In this document: in pieces, positions 37,898 to 49,400 of the stretch
How positions within the stretch are numbered: position 1 is the stretch's first letter
How the letters are laid out: every line of letters begins with the position of its first letter
Source: Bacteroidales bacterium
Lineage (GTDB): Bacteria > Bacteroidota > Bacteroidia > Bacteroidales > Paludibacteraceae
Assembly (NCBI GenBank): GCA_015061185.1
Contig: SUWZ01000005.1
Coordinates: 22,743-86,742, forward strand
Direction of reading: 5' to 3'
Length of the DNA: 64,000 bases
The notes under the pieces: generated by a model
Told to the model about the DNA's origin: nothing
Databases searched by the model: none
What the model saw: the letters and a program-made list of their open reading frames with translations, nothing else
Program-made: the position numbers and the translations under genes

Positions 37898-38431
37898 TTA
37901 CTTTAACAATTCAAAGAATTTCCAAATAATTAATCCGGCAGAGACAGATACATTAAGAGAATGTTTTGTACCAAATTGAGGAATTTCTATACAATCGTCA
38001 GAAGCATCAACCACCTCTTGAGCAACCCCATGCACTTCGTTGCCAAGAATTACAGCATATTTTTGCTGAGGATTTTTATCCAACTTGATTTCATCCAACA
38101 TTGTACTATTTTCGACTTGCTCAATCGAATAGATGCAATACCCTTCATTCTTTAGAAGCTCTACAGCCTCCAACGTATTTTCGAAATATTCCCACTCAAC
38201 GGAATACTCAGCCCCTAATGCCGTTTTATGAATTTCGGCATTAGGAGGACAAGAGGTAATTCCACATAATACAATTTTCTCCACCAAGAAAGCATCAGAA
38301 GTTCTAAATACAGAACCGACGTTATGCAGACTCCTAACATTATCTAACACTACCACCAAAGGCAATTTATTCACAACTTTAAATTCCTCTGCAGAAATTC
38401 GATTCAGCTCTGTAACTTCTAATTTTCTCAT
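37898..38431 (-). CDS. SpoU/TrmH family RNA 2'-O-methyltransferase
   Basis: A 177-residue SPOUT-fold RNA ribose methyltransferase. The family motifs are present: 1, LDNVRSLHNVGSVFRTSDAF; 2, YAVILGNEVHGV; and 3, IEIPQFGTKHSLNVSVSAGLIIW. These form the trefoil knot that binds SAM. There is no extra N-terminal RNA-binding domain, so the protein is short, like TrmH/TrmL-type members. The exact rRNA or tRNA target is not known. The start ATG overlaps the stop of the upstream GH9 gene by four bases, so the two are translated from one mRNA. Confidence 0.9.
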   Translation of the reverse strand: MRKLEVTELNRISAEEFKVVNKLPLVVVLDNVRSLHNVGSVFRTSDAFLVEKIVLCGITSCPPNAEIHKTALGAEYSVEWEYFENTLEAVELLKNEGYCIYSIEQVENSTMLDEIKLDKNPQQKYAVILGNEVHGVAQEVVDASDDCIEIPQFGTKHSLNVSVSAGLIIWKFFELLK

Positions 38432-40134
38432 TTTGCACTATAAATATTATTTACCATTCCCGTTAATAAAACCATAGGAGCATTCCAATTTATGGCAATC
38501 TCATTAGTTGAATAACTACACTGTTCGTCCAAATAACATCTTGCAGGAGCCAATGAAGGGTAATTATTTCTTCCACAATCCGATATTTGATTAGGGTTGG
38601 CACCTCCACAAACGTAACCCGGCAAAGGATAATTATAGTTATCACTCGCCATTCTTCTATCATGTAGTTTCTCCGGGTACTTATCTCCAAACATTGTCAC
38701 GAAAGAGTATTCGGTTGGATTACATCCCAAAATGTAATTAAAATGAGACAACATACCTTCGGCAAACTTCGCATCCTTTTCTTTCAAATAAGCGATACCT
38801 AAAATTGCTCCAATCTCAGCTATCTCTCCATTGCTTCCCCACTCAAATTTTTTCAATGAAATTTTACCGCCCGCAAATTTATATTGATTATACAATCCAT
38901 TGACCAATGTGTAAAACTTTCTGGATATTACGTTCTTGTCGGCACACTCCGGCAAATCGTCCAAATGCACCCTTAACGATAGCAACCCCAAAGTATTCAC
39001 CTTACTCCAATTAGGGCTTTCAAATTTTTGGAAGAAATCCAACTCTTTGAAATATTTTTCTTCTTTTGTTGTAATAAACATTTCAGAAGCCGCCCAAAAC
39101 CATTCATCCTCCACATTCATATCAGCATAAGAGCCAGTCCTAATTCCCTCCGGATTAGTAAACAATATTGCAGCATTGGATTTTGCCCAATTCCACGCCT
39201 TTTCGGCAGCCTTTAATGCTTTTTTAGATAACTCTTTATCCACATTCTTGTAAACTCTGGAGATCATAGCCATCTCTGCCACAAAATCCAATGTCGCCGC
39301 CGTTGATTTTTTCACCACGTACCGATCCAATTTATCATCAACCGGTTGCACCATTCCGCAAAAATGTTTAGTAGTAAGTTTATGATAAACACCACCATCA
39401 TAAGGATCTTGCATGGTCAACAACCAATCCACCTCCCAACGAATTTCATTTAACAAGTCCGGCACCCCATTACCACTTTCCGGAATATTCAATTTCAATG
39501 TATCATAATAATCCGGAAATAATTCGTAAGCCAACAACATATTATGCAAAGTAATTCCAGCATTTACTACATACTTGTTGTAATCTCCGGCATCATACCA
39601 TCCTTTCGGAGAGGATATAACTGATTCGGTTCTTCTCTTCTCTGTAGCCGCAGATTGATGGATAAACACCATTGTATCAGGATGACCAATCTCTCGAGCA
39701 AAATTGTAATTCTTAAAGGTTGCATAAGCAGAATCTATTGCAATAGAAGAACGCCATAAATAAAATGCTTTGATTGTCCATACAGACAAATCATGAAACA
39801 ATCCATCGCTCTTTATCTCAAAAGGATACGACTTTTCGCCATTGATTTCCACATAATACTCTCCCTCTTCATTCAAGGCAGAAAAATCCGCCACTTGAAT
39901 TGTTTCATTAGAGAGGTTCCAAAATTTCCCCTCACCCAACTTACCGGAATAGACCAATTTATCCGTTTTTGCCTCCTTTACTTGAAAATCAGAAGCATTC
40001 AAACTGGCAATCAATGCCACCTTAGGAGATTTTGTAAGATAACCAACTTGATTAACTCTTACAAAATCTTGGGCATTTAAACTAAATCCTAATACAAAAA
40101 AAATAGGACACAAAAATTTTAAAACATTTCTCAT
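38428..40134 (-). CDS. Glycoside hydrolase family 9 (endoglucanase-like)
   Basis: A 568-residue exported enzyme. It has a signal peptide ending near LGFSLNAQ, an N-terminal Ig-like CelD_N domain (about 22-107), then the (alpha/alpha)6 GH9 barrel. Key residues are visible: GWYDAGDYNKYV with the catalytic base region Asp181 and Asp184, HDRRMASDN, and the catalytic acid Glu545 in NEIAINWNAP. GH9 enzymes cut beta-1,4-glucans or related oligosaccharides with inversion. No carbohydrate-binding or sorting domain follows, so it may act in the periplasm on oligosaccharides. It is not part of a typical susCD locus. Translationally coupled to the SpoU gene. Confidence 0.92.
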   Translation of the reverse strand: MRNVLKFLCPIFFVLGFSLNAQDFVRVNQVGYLTKSPKVALIASLNASDFQVKEAKTDKLVYSGKLGEGKFWNLSNETIQVADFSALNEEGEYYVEINGEKSYPFEIKSDGLFHDLSVWTIKAFYLWRSSIAIDSAYATFKNYNFAREIGHPDTMVFIHQSAATEKRRTESVISSPKGWYDAGDYNKYVVNAGITLHNMLLAYELFPDYYDTLKLNIPESGNGVPDLLNEIRWEVDWLLTMQDPYDGGVYHKLTTKHFCGMVQPVDDKLDRYVVKKSTAATLDFVAEMAMISRVYKNVDKELSKKALKAAEKAWNWAKSNAAILFTNPEGIRTGSYADMNVEDEWFWAASEMFITTKEEKYFKELDFFQKFESPNWSKVNTLGLLSLRVHLDDLPECADKNVISRKFYTLVNGLYNQYKFAGGKISLKKFEWGSNGEIAEIGAILGIAYLKEKDAKFAEGMLSHFNYILGCNPTEYSFVTMFGDKYPEKLHDRRMASDNYNYPLPGYVCGGANPNQISDCGRNNYPSLAPARCYLDEQCSYSTNEIAINWNAPMVLLTGMVNNIYSAK

Positions 40135-40194
40135 TTTAACTAAAAAAAAACATTATACTTTATAACGGCAACTCCAAGAATCACCTTAAACAAT

Positions 40195-41982
40195 TTAATC
40201 CAACTTAAGAACTTCTAAGAAAGCCTTTTGAGGCACTTCAACGGTTCCGATTTGCTTCATTCTTTTCTTTCCTTTCTTCTGTTTCTCTAACAACTTTCGT
40301 TTTCGAGAAATATCACCACCATAACATTTCGCTGTAACATCTTTTCTTACCGCTTTAACGGTCTCTCTTGCTATGATTTTAGATCCAATTGCAGCCTGAA
40401 TAGCCACATCAAACTGTTGACGAGGTATCAATTCTTTTAGCTTTTCACACATCCTTTTTCCTAAAGTATAAGCATTATCGATATGCGTTAATGTTGACAA
40501 AGCATCCACCGGTTCTCCATTCAACAACACATCCAACTTTATCAAACGAGACTCTCTCATTCCGTGAGGATGATAATCAAACGAAGCATAACCTTTGGAA
40601 ATACTTTTCAAACGATCATAAAAATCGAAGACAATCTCTCCTAACGGCATATCATAAATCAACTCAACCCTATTTCCGGATATATAATCTTGACGAACCA
40701 ATTCGCCTCGCTTCCCTAAACACAAAGACATGATAGCACCGATAAATTCTGTTGAGGTAATAACAGAAGCTCTGATATATGGTTCTTCAATTTTCTCAAT
40801 TAACGTAGGGTCCGGCAATCCGGATGGATTATGTACCTCCACCTCTTCGCCCTTCTTGGTATAAACCTTATAGCGAACGTTAGGAACCGTTGTAATCACA
40901 TCCATATTGAACTCTCTATCCAAACGTTCTTGGATAATTTCCATGTGGAGCATGCCTAAAAATCCACATCTAAAACCGAAACCTAAAGCGAGCGAAGACT
41001 CAGCCTGAAAAGTTAAAGAAGCATCGTTCAACTGAAGTTTCTCCATTGAAGCTCTAAGATCTTCAAAGTCTTCTGTTTCGATAGGGTAAACACCGGCAAA
41101 AACCATTGGTTTCACCTCCTCAAAACCTTCAATTGCACTATCACAAGGAGTTTTTACATGGGTAATCGTATCACCCACTTTTACCTCTTTGGATGTTTTG
41201 ATTCCGGATATGATATATCCCACATTTCCGGCAGATAGACTTTTTTGAGGCACCATATCCAATCGTAAAATACCGATTTCATCCGCCAAATACTCTTTCT
41301 CTGTCGCCACAAACTTCACCATATCTCCGGAATTGATTGTACCATTTACAATTTTAAAATAGGCAATAATTCCTCGAAATGGATTAAACACAGAATCAAA
41401 TATCAAACATTGCAACGGCGCATCAGGATCTCCTACTGGAGGTTTAATACGCTCCACAATAGCTGCTAAAATATCATTAACACCCTCTCCTGTCTTTCCA
41501 CTTGCACGAAGTATCGATTCACGAGGGCAACCTAACAAATCGACAATCTGGTCTTCCACCTCATCCGGCATCGCCCCCGGCAAATCAATCTTATTCATTA
41601 TCGGAATGATTTCCAAATCTTGTTCCAATGCCATGTAAAGATTGGAGATAGTCTGCGCTTGAATACCCTGTGATGCATCAACAATCAACAACGCACCTTC
41701 ACACGCAGCTATCGACCTGGACACTTCATACGAAAAATCAACGTGTCCCGGAGTATCAATCAAATTGAGCGTATATTTCTCTCCTTGATAGTGATAATCC
41801 ATCTGGATAGCATGACTCTTTATAGTGATACCCCTTTCTCTTTCAAGATCCATATCATCAAGCACCTGCGCTTGCATATCCTTTCCTACTACAGTCTGTG
41901 TCAACTCTAACAGACGATCTGCAAGGGTACTTTTCCCATGATCAATATGTGCTATTATACAAAAATTACGAATATTTTTCAT
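40195..41982 (-). CDS. lepA: Elongation factor 4 (LepA)
   Basis: A 595-residue GTPase that binds the ribosome and affects translocation and initiation. Motifs are G1 [10 protein letters not shown]3 DTPGHVDF and G4 NKIDLPGA. The LepA-specific C-terminal domain is present, with [28 protein letters not shown] and the basic end [17 protein letters not shown]. Length is normal. It lies alone on the minus strand, divergent from a TPR gene. CGAAGATA at about 42000-42007 is one base from a minus-strand TAnnTTTG box. Confidence 0.97.
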   Translation of the reverse strand: MKNIRNFCIIAHIDHGKSTLADRLLELTQTVVGKDMQAQVLDDMDLERERGITIKSHAIQMDYHYQGEKYTLNLIDTPGHVDFSYEVSRSIAACEGALLIVDASQGIQAQTISNLYMALEQDLEIIPIMNKIDLPGAMPDEVEDQIVDLLGCPRESILRASGKTGEGVNDILAAIVERIKPPVGDPDAPLQCLIFDSVFNPFRGIIAYFKIVNGTINSGDMVKFVATEKEYLADEIGILRLDMVPQKSLSAGNVGYIISGIKTSKEVKVGDTITHVKTPCDSAIEGFEEVKPMVFAGVYPIETEDFEDLRASMEKLQLNDASLTFQAESSLALGFGFRCGFLGMLHMEIIQERLDREFNMDVITTVPNVRYKVYTKKGEEVEVHNPSGLPDPTLIEKIEEPYIRASVITSTEFIGAIMSLCLGKRGELVRQDYISGNRVELIYDMPLGEIVFDFYDRLKSISKGYASFDYHPHGMRESRLIKLDVLLNGEPVDALSTLTHIDNAYTLGKRMCEKLKELIPRQQFDVAIQAAIGSKIIARETVKAVRKDVTAKCYGGDISRKRKLLEKQKKGKKRMKQIGTVEVPQKAFLEVLKLD

Positions 41983-42080
41983 CGCTTCCTATTTGAGGGC
42001 GAAGATACTTAAAAAATTGCGAGTGCGCAACATACATACACAAGAAATCCTTCTTTTTTCTGATTTTCTTGAATTTATAT

Positions 42081-42112
42081 TTAGGTAACATAAAAAAACA
42101 AAACTATCTTTG
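42081..42112 (+). promoter_or_regulatory. Promoter for the 733-residue TPR gene
   Basis: TATCTTTG (42105-42112) is a perfect TAnnTTTG. TTAG (42081-42084), one base from TTTG, lies 20 bases upstream of it. The ATG is about 88 bases downstream. Confidence 0.55.
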
Positions 42113-42199
42113 CATTTGCTTCCTTGATAGGACAACTGATTGCTTTTTGAAATGTTGTATAGGAGGTATGAAGATGATTACCTTTAAGAACTTATAAAT

Positions 42200-44401
42200 A
42201 TGACCAATAAAGAAATAGAAATAACTTACCGCGATATTTGTCGTGCCGTCGTGGATAATCGCCTAAAAGAGGGGTTTGATAAATTAACTGCTTTGATTTC
42301 AATTCTTTCTTCTATGCAATCCACTTTTCTCGATAAAAAAAGTCAGGTCGAAAATACCTATCGTTATATGTTACAATATGTAGCTTCAGGTGTGGTGGAC
42401 CCGGAACAAGCAAAAATTCACCAACAAATCAAACTGGATATGCTTTCTATTGCAGATGATGTTCGTGAAAATCTCTATCTGCAGAATCCCAATAATTATG
42501 CATACCAACTCAAAAAATATTCTCAATATCAAAAAGTTAAATATGACACGGAGGCTTTAACCCTTCTTGAGAATTATGGTGAATTCATAGCTAATGCCAA
42601 CATGAAACAACAAGAAAATCTTGATCTTTTACTCCGCCACAAGGAACTTATGGAGTCTTTCTTTAATCTTTTTTGGCTGCTTGATAGATATGAGACCTCA
42701 GATTTTGAGTTGGCTCAAACGTTTGCTAACTCCTTGAATATCATTTATTCTGATAAATGTTTGGTGGTATCGGCTATTACTTTGAGTTTGATGAGAACCT
42801 TTGATGAAAAAAAATTTTTGTTGCTACTTTCATTCAGTAAAGACTTAAACGAAGAGGTGGCTATCAGAGCTATGATAGGTTTTGTCCTTGCTGCTTACAT
42901 TCATAACTTCAGAATTCAACTCTACCAATCGCTGCAGGAAAAGTCTATTGCCTTCTTTAATGCTGAGGGCATGACCAAGCGTCTTAAATCTATATTTCTA
43001 CAAGTGGTTAGAAGTAAAGAGACCGAAACAATCACAAAAAAAATGCAAGAGGATTTTATTCCTCAAATTGCCAAAATAAGTCCTATGATTCAAGAAAAAT
43101 TAAAATTGGGGGACTTTAAGATGGACGATTTTAATCTAATGGACCAAAATCCCGAATGGAAAAATTTAATAGAAGATAGCTCTATTACAGATAAAATGCA
43201 GGAGTTTTCGGAACTTCAAATGGAGGGTGCAGATGTGTTTATGAGCACTTTTTCCAATATGAAAGATTATCGTTTCTTCCGCTCCATTCACACTTGGTTT
43301 TTGCCTTATTCTGAATCTTGTTGCAAAGAGGAATTTCATAAAAATCCGGAGATGCTTACATTATTCTCCTCCATTGGCAAAAGTCAGATGCTCTGCAACT
43401 CCGATAAATATTCTTTGGCTTTCGGGCTGGTACAGATGCCTCTTCAATATCGAGAGATGTTCACTTCCAATCTAAATATGGAGTCGCAACAACTTGAAGA
43501 ATTGAGCAAAGAAGATAATATGTTGGCAAAAAATAACAAAGCAGACATTGTTTGTAAGCAATATATGCAAGATTTATATCGCTTTTTCAAACTTAATAAT
43601 TACAAATCTGATTTTATAGACCCTTTTAAGTCGAAATTGCATTTGTATCACTCCTACTATTTTAATCGATTAGAAGATTCAGAAGAGATTGTAAGTTCAT
43701 TGGCACAAACCTATTTTAAGAAGAATTTTCACGATGAGGCGATAGAACTTTTCTCTCTAATGCTTAAGGAAAAACCTAACGATGTGGAAATCTTGCAAAA
43801 ATGTGCTTATTGCTATCAATGCAAAAAAGATTTTACTACAGCATTGGATCTATACTTACGCTCTGACATTATTCACCCCGATAATCTATGGACTTTACAG
43901 CGAATTGGTGTTTGTTATCGCTCTTTGAAAGAACCGGAAAAAGCATTGGAATTTTATACGCATGCCGAAATGCTTTCTCCTGATGATTTGCTAATCTCAT
44001 TGAATATTGGGTATTGTTTACTGGAATTAAAACGTTATAATGATGCGCTCCAAAACTTTTTTAAAATCGAATATCTATCCTCCGATAGCCGGAAGGTATG
44101 GCGACCTATTGCATGGTGTTCGTTTGTTGTCGGAAAATTGTCTCAAGCAGAAAAATATTACAACAAGATTCTTGAGGCGGAAAGAGATGGACAAGATTGG
44201 CTGAATATGGGTCACGTAGCTCTATGTGAAGGAAATAGAAAAGAGGCTTTGGCTCGCTACAGGAAAAGTTTTATCGCAATGAAAGATAATCACTCTGATT
44301 TTAATGTTGCTTTTTCTGAAGATATCCCCTATTTATTGGAAAAGGGAATCGACAAAGAGATACTGCCCATAATTCTCGATTATGTTTATTACAATGAATA
44401 A
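42200..44401 (+). CDS. Large cytoplasmic TPR protein
   Basis: A 733-residue protein with no signal peptide. The first ~500 residues are helical without a recognised domain. From about 510 to 690 there are five or so tetratricopeptide repeats, for example YFKKNFHDEAIELFSLMLKE, KDFTTALDLYLRSDIIHPDN and KEPEKALEFYTHAEMLSPDD. It probably mediates protein-protein contacts in the cytoplasm; no enzymatic motif is seen. It is monocistronic, with a plausible promoter upstream. I do not recognise a characterised homologue. Confidence 0.8.
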   Translation: MTNKEIEITYRDICRAVVDNRLKEGFDKLTALISILSSMQSTFLDKKSQVENTYRYMLQYVASGVVDPEQAKIHQQIKLDMLSIADDVRENLYLQNPNNYAYQLKKYSQYQKVKYDTEALTLLENYGEFIANANMKQQENLDLLLRHKELMESFFNLFWLLDRYETSDFELAQTFANSLNIIYSDKCLVVSAITLSLMRTFDEKKFLLLLSFSKDLNEEVAIRAMIGFVLAAYIHNFRIQLYQSLQEKSIAFFNAEGMTKRLKSIFLQVVRSKETETITKKMQEDFIPQIAKISPMIQEKLKLGDFKMDDFNLMDQNPEWKNLIEDSSITDKMQEFSELQMEGADVFMSTFSNMKDYRFFRSIHTWFLPYSESCCKEEFHKNPEMLTLFSSIGKSQMLCNSDKYSLAFGLVQMPLQYREMFTSNLNMESQQLEELSKEDNMLAKNNKADIVCKQYMQDLYRFFKLNNYKSDFIDPFKSKLHLYHSYYFNRLEDSEEIVSSLAQTYFKKNFHDEAIELFSLMLKEKPNDVEILQKCAYCYQCKKDFTTALDLYLRSDIIHPDNLWTLQRIGVCYRSLKEPEKALEFYTHAEMLSPDDLLISLNIGYCLLELKRYNDALQNFFKIEYLSSDSRKVWRPIAWCSFVVGKLSQAEKYYNKILEAERDGQDWLNMGHVALCEGNRKEALARYRKSFIAMKDNHSDFNVAFSEDIPYLLEKGIDKEILPIILDYVYYNE

Positions 44402-44404
44402 AAG

Positions 44405-44447
44405 TTATAGAACTTACCTTAGGTGAGAACTATAAATTCACCGTTAT
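44405..44447. repeat. Dispersed TTCTATAAA motif, double copy
   Basis: TTATAGAACTTACCTTA on one strand overlaps TTAGGTGAGAACTATAAA on the plus strand, followed by TTCACCGTTATAA. The trailing part also occurs at 61951-61975 and 63826-63846. Confidence 0.5.
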
Positions 44448-44475
44448 AAAACTCTGTTGAGGGGAATTTTATCCT

Positions 44476-44493
44476 CCCCCCCCCCAAAAAAAA
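44476..44493. repeat. Homopolymer tract C10-A8
   Basis: Ten C are followed by eight A in noncoding sequence. With GAGGGGA just upstream (44459-44465) it can fold as an imperfect hairpin. Long C runs are rare in such A+T-rich DNA. Confidence 0.8.
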
Positions 44494-44783
44494 TTTCATA
44501 TATTTTCGAACTAAATTATTTCTACATTGTTTTATTTACGAATCAAGGATGAAACCACGGTTTTAGAGAAAATTTGAGGTTTACCTTTTGAAAGAAAAAC
44601 ATGTGCCGATTAAATAATTTCAGTTCGTTTTATGTGATTAATTTTAAAAGCGTCCGTGTGTGAACATAGACGCTTAATTTTTTTAATTTCAACCGACTTA
44701 TAGAACCTATCTTTAATAAATTTAAACAGCATTTTAACCAACTAAATTCATTAACAGATTGTTTATCAATAAAAATTTGAGCT

Positions 44784-45896
44784 ATGAATAAAATTCTATT
44801 ATCTATCATTTCAGTACTCTTTTCGATGATTTTGCACGGACAAGTAAATGAACTTTCCGTGTTACAAAATTTCTTAAAAGAGAGCAATGCAAAAGGGGTT
44901 ACCAATGCAGAGCATTTAGGCATATCCAATCTTTCTGACCCATCAATTTGGCCGGATATTACATGGGATGGTCATAACTTCATTTCTATTCGCTGGCATA
45001 AAAAAAACTTAACAGGAGAGCTTAATCTTTCCGGATTCCAAGAACTAAGAGAACTTAATCTCTCCAACAATTATCTGCTTTCATTGACGGTTAATGATTG
45101 TCCTAACTTACAAATGGCCGACGTGAGTGACAACGATCTACAGGAACTCGATTTCAGTAATTGCAACCTCTTAAAAGAACTATTTTGCAATAATAATCGC
45201 CTTACCACACTGAATGTACAAAATTGTTCTTCTTTGGAAAATTTAGATTGTTCATTCAATCAACTTCCCAATCTTTCTTTGTTTGGAGTGAATGGATTGG
45301 TCTATTTAAATTGCGAAAACAATAACATTACAGATTTATCAGTTACCGACCTAAGAGGATTACAAACCATACTATGTGCCAATAACAATATGGCGCAATT
45401 GCTATTATTAGGCTGTGGAAATTTGTCCTATCTCGATTGTTCCGGTAACCAATTATACAATCTTAATGTAGATGATGTTCCTAATTTGATAAAGATTGAT
45501 TGTGCATGGAACAACCTCTCTTACATAGACTTAAGCAACCGTTATGCACTTACTCAAGTGATGTGCAATGATAACAATCTTCAGGTTTTAGATCTATCTA
45601 ATTGTCCTAATCTTGTGTACTTAAATTGCGAAAACAACGAATTGGCGCAGGTGATTCTGACAGGAGACAACGCACTTTATAACTACAACAACTTCCCTCC
45701 ATCTATGCCGGGAGATTTTGGACCTGTACCTTTTTCAGCCCCAGACTTTAATCCACCACCAACACATTTTAGGAATACGGGAAATAGAATCCCCACAGCA
45801 AAGAACAACACGTTTGACAAGAAAACATTAAATCATCAGCCGGTGGTTCGCTCTTTTGGGAAAATGAAACAAGCCAGATGGGGTAAACAACGCTAA
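44784..45896 (+). CDS. Secreted leucine-rich-repeat protein
   Basis: A 370-residue exported protein. The signal peptide MNKILLSIISVLFSMILHG is cleaved before QVNE. From about residue 75 to 290 there are around ten 21-22-residue repeats of the internalin-like/Cys type, for example LDCSFNQLPNLSLFGVNGL and LNCENNNITDLSVTDLRGL. The C-terminal 60 residues are Pro/Asn-rich then basic (MKQARWGKQR), with no recognised sorting domain. Such proteins bind partners at the surface or in the periplasm. It is monocistronic and followed by a good terminator. The function is unknown. Confidence 0.85.
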   Translation: MNKILLSIISVLFSMILHGQVNELSVLQNFLKESNAKGVTNAEHLGISNLSDPSIWPDITWDGHNFISIRWHKKNLTGELNLSGFQELRELNLSNNYLLSLTVNDCPNLQMADVSDNDLQELDFSNCNLLKELFCNNNRLTTLNVQNCSSLENLDCSFNQLPNLSLFGVNGLVYLNCENNNITDLSVTDLRGLQTILCANNNMAQLLLLGCGNLSYLDCSGNQLYNLNVDDVPNLIKIDCAWNNLSYIDLSNRYALTQVMCNDNNLQVLDLSNCPNLVYLNCENNELAQVILTGDNALYNYNNFPPSMPGDFGPVPFSAPDFNPPPTHFRNTGNRIPTAKNNTFDKKTLNHQPVVRSFGKMKQARWGKQR

Positions 45897-45901
45897 AAAA
45901 C

Positions 45902-45937
45902 AACGGGAGTCGCACCACGTATGACTCCCGTTTTCTT
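45902..45937. terminator. Bidirectional terminator
   Basis: Ten-pair stem AACGGGAGTC (45902-45911) and GACTCCCGTT (45923-45932), with TTCTTTT on the right and a run of A on the left. It separates the plus-strand LRR gene from the minus-strand lipoprotein gene and can serve both. Confidence 0.85.
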
Positions 45938-45952
45938 TTCTCCTATTCTGCC

Positions 45953-46369
45953 CTATTTTTCACTCTCAATACGTACTTTGTATTGTTCAATTTTATTAGG
46001 GTCAGACATATCAATAATACCATCGCTCACACCATCTTTCACAACAATCAAATAAGCTTTAGAACCCGATAATGATATTCCGGAAAGCGATGCCGATGAG
46101 ATGGTCATATCATCCACCTGCAAATCTTCGGTAACTTGCTTACCATTTTTATAAGCTCTGAAATTTTTGAACGTAAAAACGGATGAATCTATATCTGAAA
46201 TAAACTGATTTTCATAGAGATAATTCCACATATCAGTATTATTCAAAAAGGCACTTAAACCTCCTTCTTTTTTAAGTTCACTATTAGCAACCTTCCCCTC
46301 ATTTTGACAAGACAAAAGTGAAAGTCCTCCAATGAATAACAACACAACAATTTGCAAAATCTTCTTCAT
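45953..46369 (-). CDS. Small lipoprotein, function unknown
   Basis: A 138-residue lipoprotein. The signal MKKILQIVVLLFIGGLSLLSC ends in a lipobox (LLSC). The rest is a small mixed alpha/beta domain with no motif I recognise (VDDMTISSASLSGISLSGSKAYLIVVKDG). It lies 95 bases downstream of the giant type IX cargo gene on the same strand and could be co-transcribed with it. Confidence 0.75.
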   Translation of the reverse strand: MKKILQIVVLLFIGGLSLLSCQNEGKVANSELKKEGGLSAFLNNTDMWNYLYENQFISDIDSSVFTFKNFRAYKNGKQVTEDLQVDDMTISSASLSGISLSGSKAYLIVVKDGVSDGIIDMSDPNKIEQYKVRIESEK

Positions 46370-46464
46370 ACCTCCTTATACTTTTAAGGTGGGTTTTATA
46401 ACTAACCAAAAGCTGATCAACCCACATATACATTACTAATTTTTAAGCTGTGAATTTATAAAAC

Positions 46465-49400
46465 TCACTTTAAGATTTCCACTACTCCATGTTTTTCTTT
46501 TCCGCTTTTGAAAATTAATGTGTAAACATAGACACCGGGATCGGCATATTCACCTCTATATTTTCCATCCCATCCATCGGTTGTATGACACATCAACAAG
46601 CCATATCTGTCATATATATACAACTCATAACCTTCCATAAAGTGGTCGTTCATTCCATTTGCATCTAATGGAGTAAATGAATTTGGAATAAAGATTCCTT
46701 CATCATTTAAGACTGTCAAATTTAATACAATTATACTATCACAACCCGTTTGAGATGTATAAATATTCTTAAATTGATGAGTACCCATCTCCAATTGTTC
46801 CGGCAAATCAAAGTCTTTGCTCTGATACTTTTCGCCTAAAATTATTGTATCATTGTAAATTGTCTCAAAACGCTCCAACACTCTTAGGTTTAATGCAACA
46901 GTACTATCACAACCGGCAGTAGATTTTAGGTTGAGATAAAAATTGTTATAGCCGACACTCTCCGGAATAACATCAAATCCGTTTTTCTTGTAAGGTGATG
47001 CTTGACAAGCCGAATCAACAATCGAAATTTGGTAAAGAGAATCAACACTCAAAGCAAGTGTCAATATATACGGACACTGATTGTCGTTAGACACTATACG
47101 TTCAAAATAGTTCAATCCGGCAGGTTGGAATGGCGGAATGGAGAAGTCATTTTGATCGAAAGCTTCGTTCTGACAAACCTTTGCAAAAATTGTATCTCTT
47201 GACATTGGCAACACATTCAATTCCAACGCAATAATGCTATCACAACCCGCTTGATTCTTCAAATAGAGGGTATCATATATGACTCCAACTACAGTAGGTG
47301 TAAAAGAAAATCCATGTTTAGTGTATGTACCACCCTGACAAGAATTATCTACAATTTTAGTAATTCCCTCACTATCAATCACTTTTAAATTTAGTCCAAT
47401 AATTTGATTACATTCATCATTTTCAATTATCTTTTCATAATAACCGCTTTCCGACTCATTGAAATAGTCATCTTGATAAACCTCGCCACTACAAATTGTA
47501 CGATCATAAACAACCTTTTCTGCCTGTTGAACAACAAGTGTTTTTGATGAGGTTGTACTACAACCCTCATTAGTTGTTACAGTTACGCTAAAGTTTGTCG
47601 TTGTCTCCGGCATCACATTTAAATACGGAGAAACTTCGCCACTACTCCATTTGTATGTTAAATTTGATTCGAGATACTCAATTTCCGGTTCACAAACCAC
47701 AAAATATCTAATAGGACGAATAAGCATATTTTGATCCTTTTTGTCAATATCGGGATAACCATATATCATCGAAAAATACCAACCATACTCTTCATTAAAT
47801 TCATCACTGGTCCAATAATCCTTAAATGACAATTCATCTCCACCATTGGCTATTGCCACTTGATCTATGATTGAAGAATGCGCAAAAATGCGATTCATTT
47901 GCCCAACTGTCGGCAAATAAAAACCAAAATATTTCATATTTCCAGCAGCAGGATGCAAAGTAGAAGTTTGTTTAGCAAAATCTTGAATTATTTCTGTAGA
48001 TTTTTTTCCGTCCAAACTTGTTATAGCATCCAAACACATTCCATATATATTACCACGACCTCTATTTTCTAACTCTGGTATATCTGTAAAATTTCTACTC
48101 CAATATGCACTACCTGTCATATCATACAAAAGTACAATTTCTCCAGACATACCATCCGGTGCAAGGTAGTAAACAACTCCTTTTCTTCCATCTTCACATG
48201 TAATAACATCACCAATTTTATATTTGGGTTGTTCTATGTTGTTTAACTTCACGGTACGAGTCTGACGAACACTAGCAACTTTATTACCTTTGAAATAACC
48301 AATTATATTAACTGTTTCATCTATACATAACACATAAGAATCAGAATATTCTGTTGACGAATAATAGATAAAATCTCCTTCATTCTCCCCCATTCGCATT
48401 GTTTGTCCACCTATCAATTTCAAAGAAGGATTAACCTCATTAAGAGCTGCAAATAACCACCTTAACTCTCCAATAGAAGGCAAATACCAACCCTCTTCTA
48501 CATCTATATCCCATGCCAACGGATATGCATTTTTATCTCCAGAGTTTCTGATTATCATGGTGTTTGAAAAACCATCTATATCTTCTAAAATTTCCCTCGC
48601 TTTAGAATGATTTTTCAAATTTTCTATATCTACCAATTCTTCACTCCATACCAAAGAATTATCTCTATATTTATCTGATTTATCCATCACATAGGCAATC
48701 CCAGTTTCATAGTCCACATGATAGACAACGCCGACACCCTGTTTCCCGCTACTTACGTAATCTTTAGACTTAACAATTGTTCCATCAGAGCAGTAAATAT
48801 CTCCTAAAGTAACTTTTAATGAATCACAACCATGAATGATATAATCACCATCCCCCTTTGCATTTAATAATACTCGTTCAGAAGAACAATAGAGGGATTT
48901 ATCAGGAATAACCTCCAAAGATAGAGTCGGATTATTTAAGACCACCAATGACAATACTACTATACTATCACAACCAAAAGTTGTCTTTTCCCTATTGGTA
49001 AAACTGAATTTTCCTGTATTTTTCATTTCGCCCAACAAAAACCCATACTTATCATATACTTGATTTACGCATATCGTATCTTTAATATGATTTGTATAAG
49101 AGATTCTTGGTCTCACCTCGAATGGAACAGCACCGGTACCACATCCGTTAACCCCTTTTAAAATTATTTCAGCAGGTTTATCATCAGTAAAATAAACTTT
49201 AATTTGCGGAGAATTATTTCCGCTCAATAACTTTACATTATCTGAAAATTCCCAAACAAACTTAGTTAGATTATCATCCCCCTCTATGAAGTATGTTTCC
49301 ATTTCATTGGTACAAGGTGTTTTATTCCCTATAATGGTATTAGGAAGATTTAGAGATTGACTGATAGTTAATTTTAAACAAACCATACTATCGCATCCCA

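Larger units (their letters stand above)
44402..44783. other. Intergenic region with motif copies and a C10 tract
   Basis: About 380 bases between the TPR and LRR genes. It holds two copies of the dispersed motif (44405-44447 and, inverted, 44698-44715) and a run of ten C followed by eight A at 44476-44493. A small hairpin, GCGTC/GACGC-like (44650-44673), lies before a T run. No open frame with a start is convincing. Confidence 0.5.
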
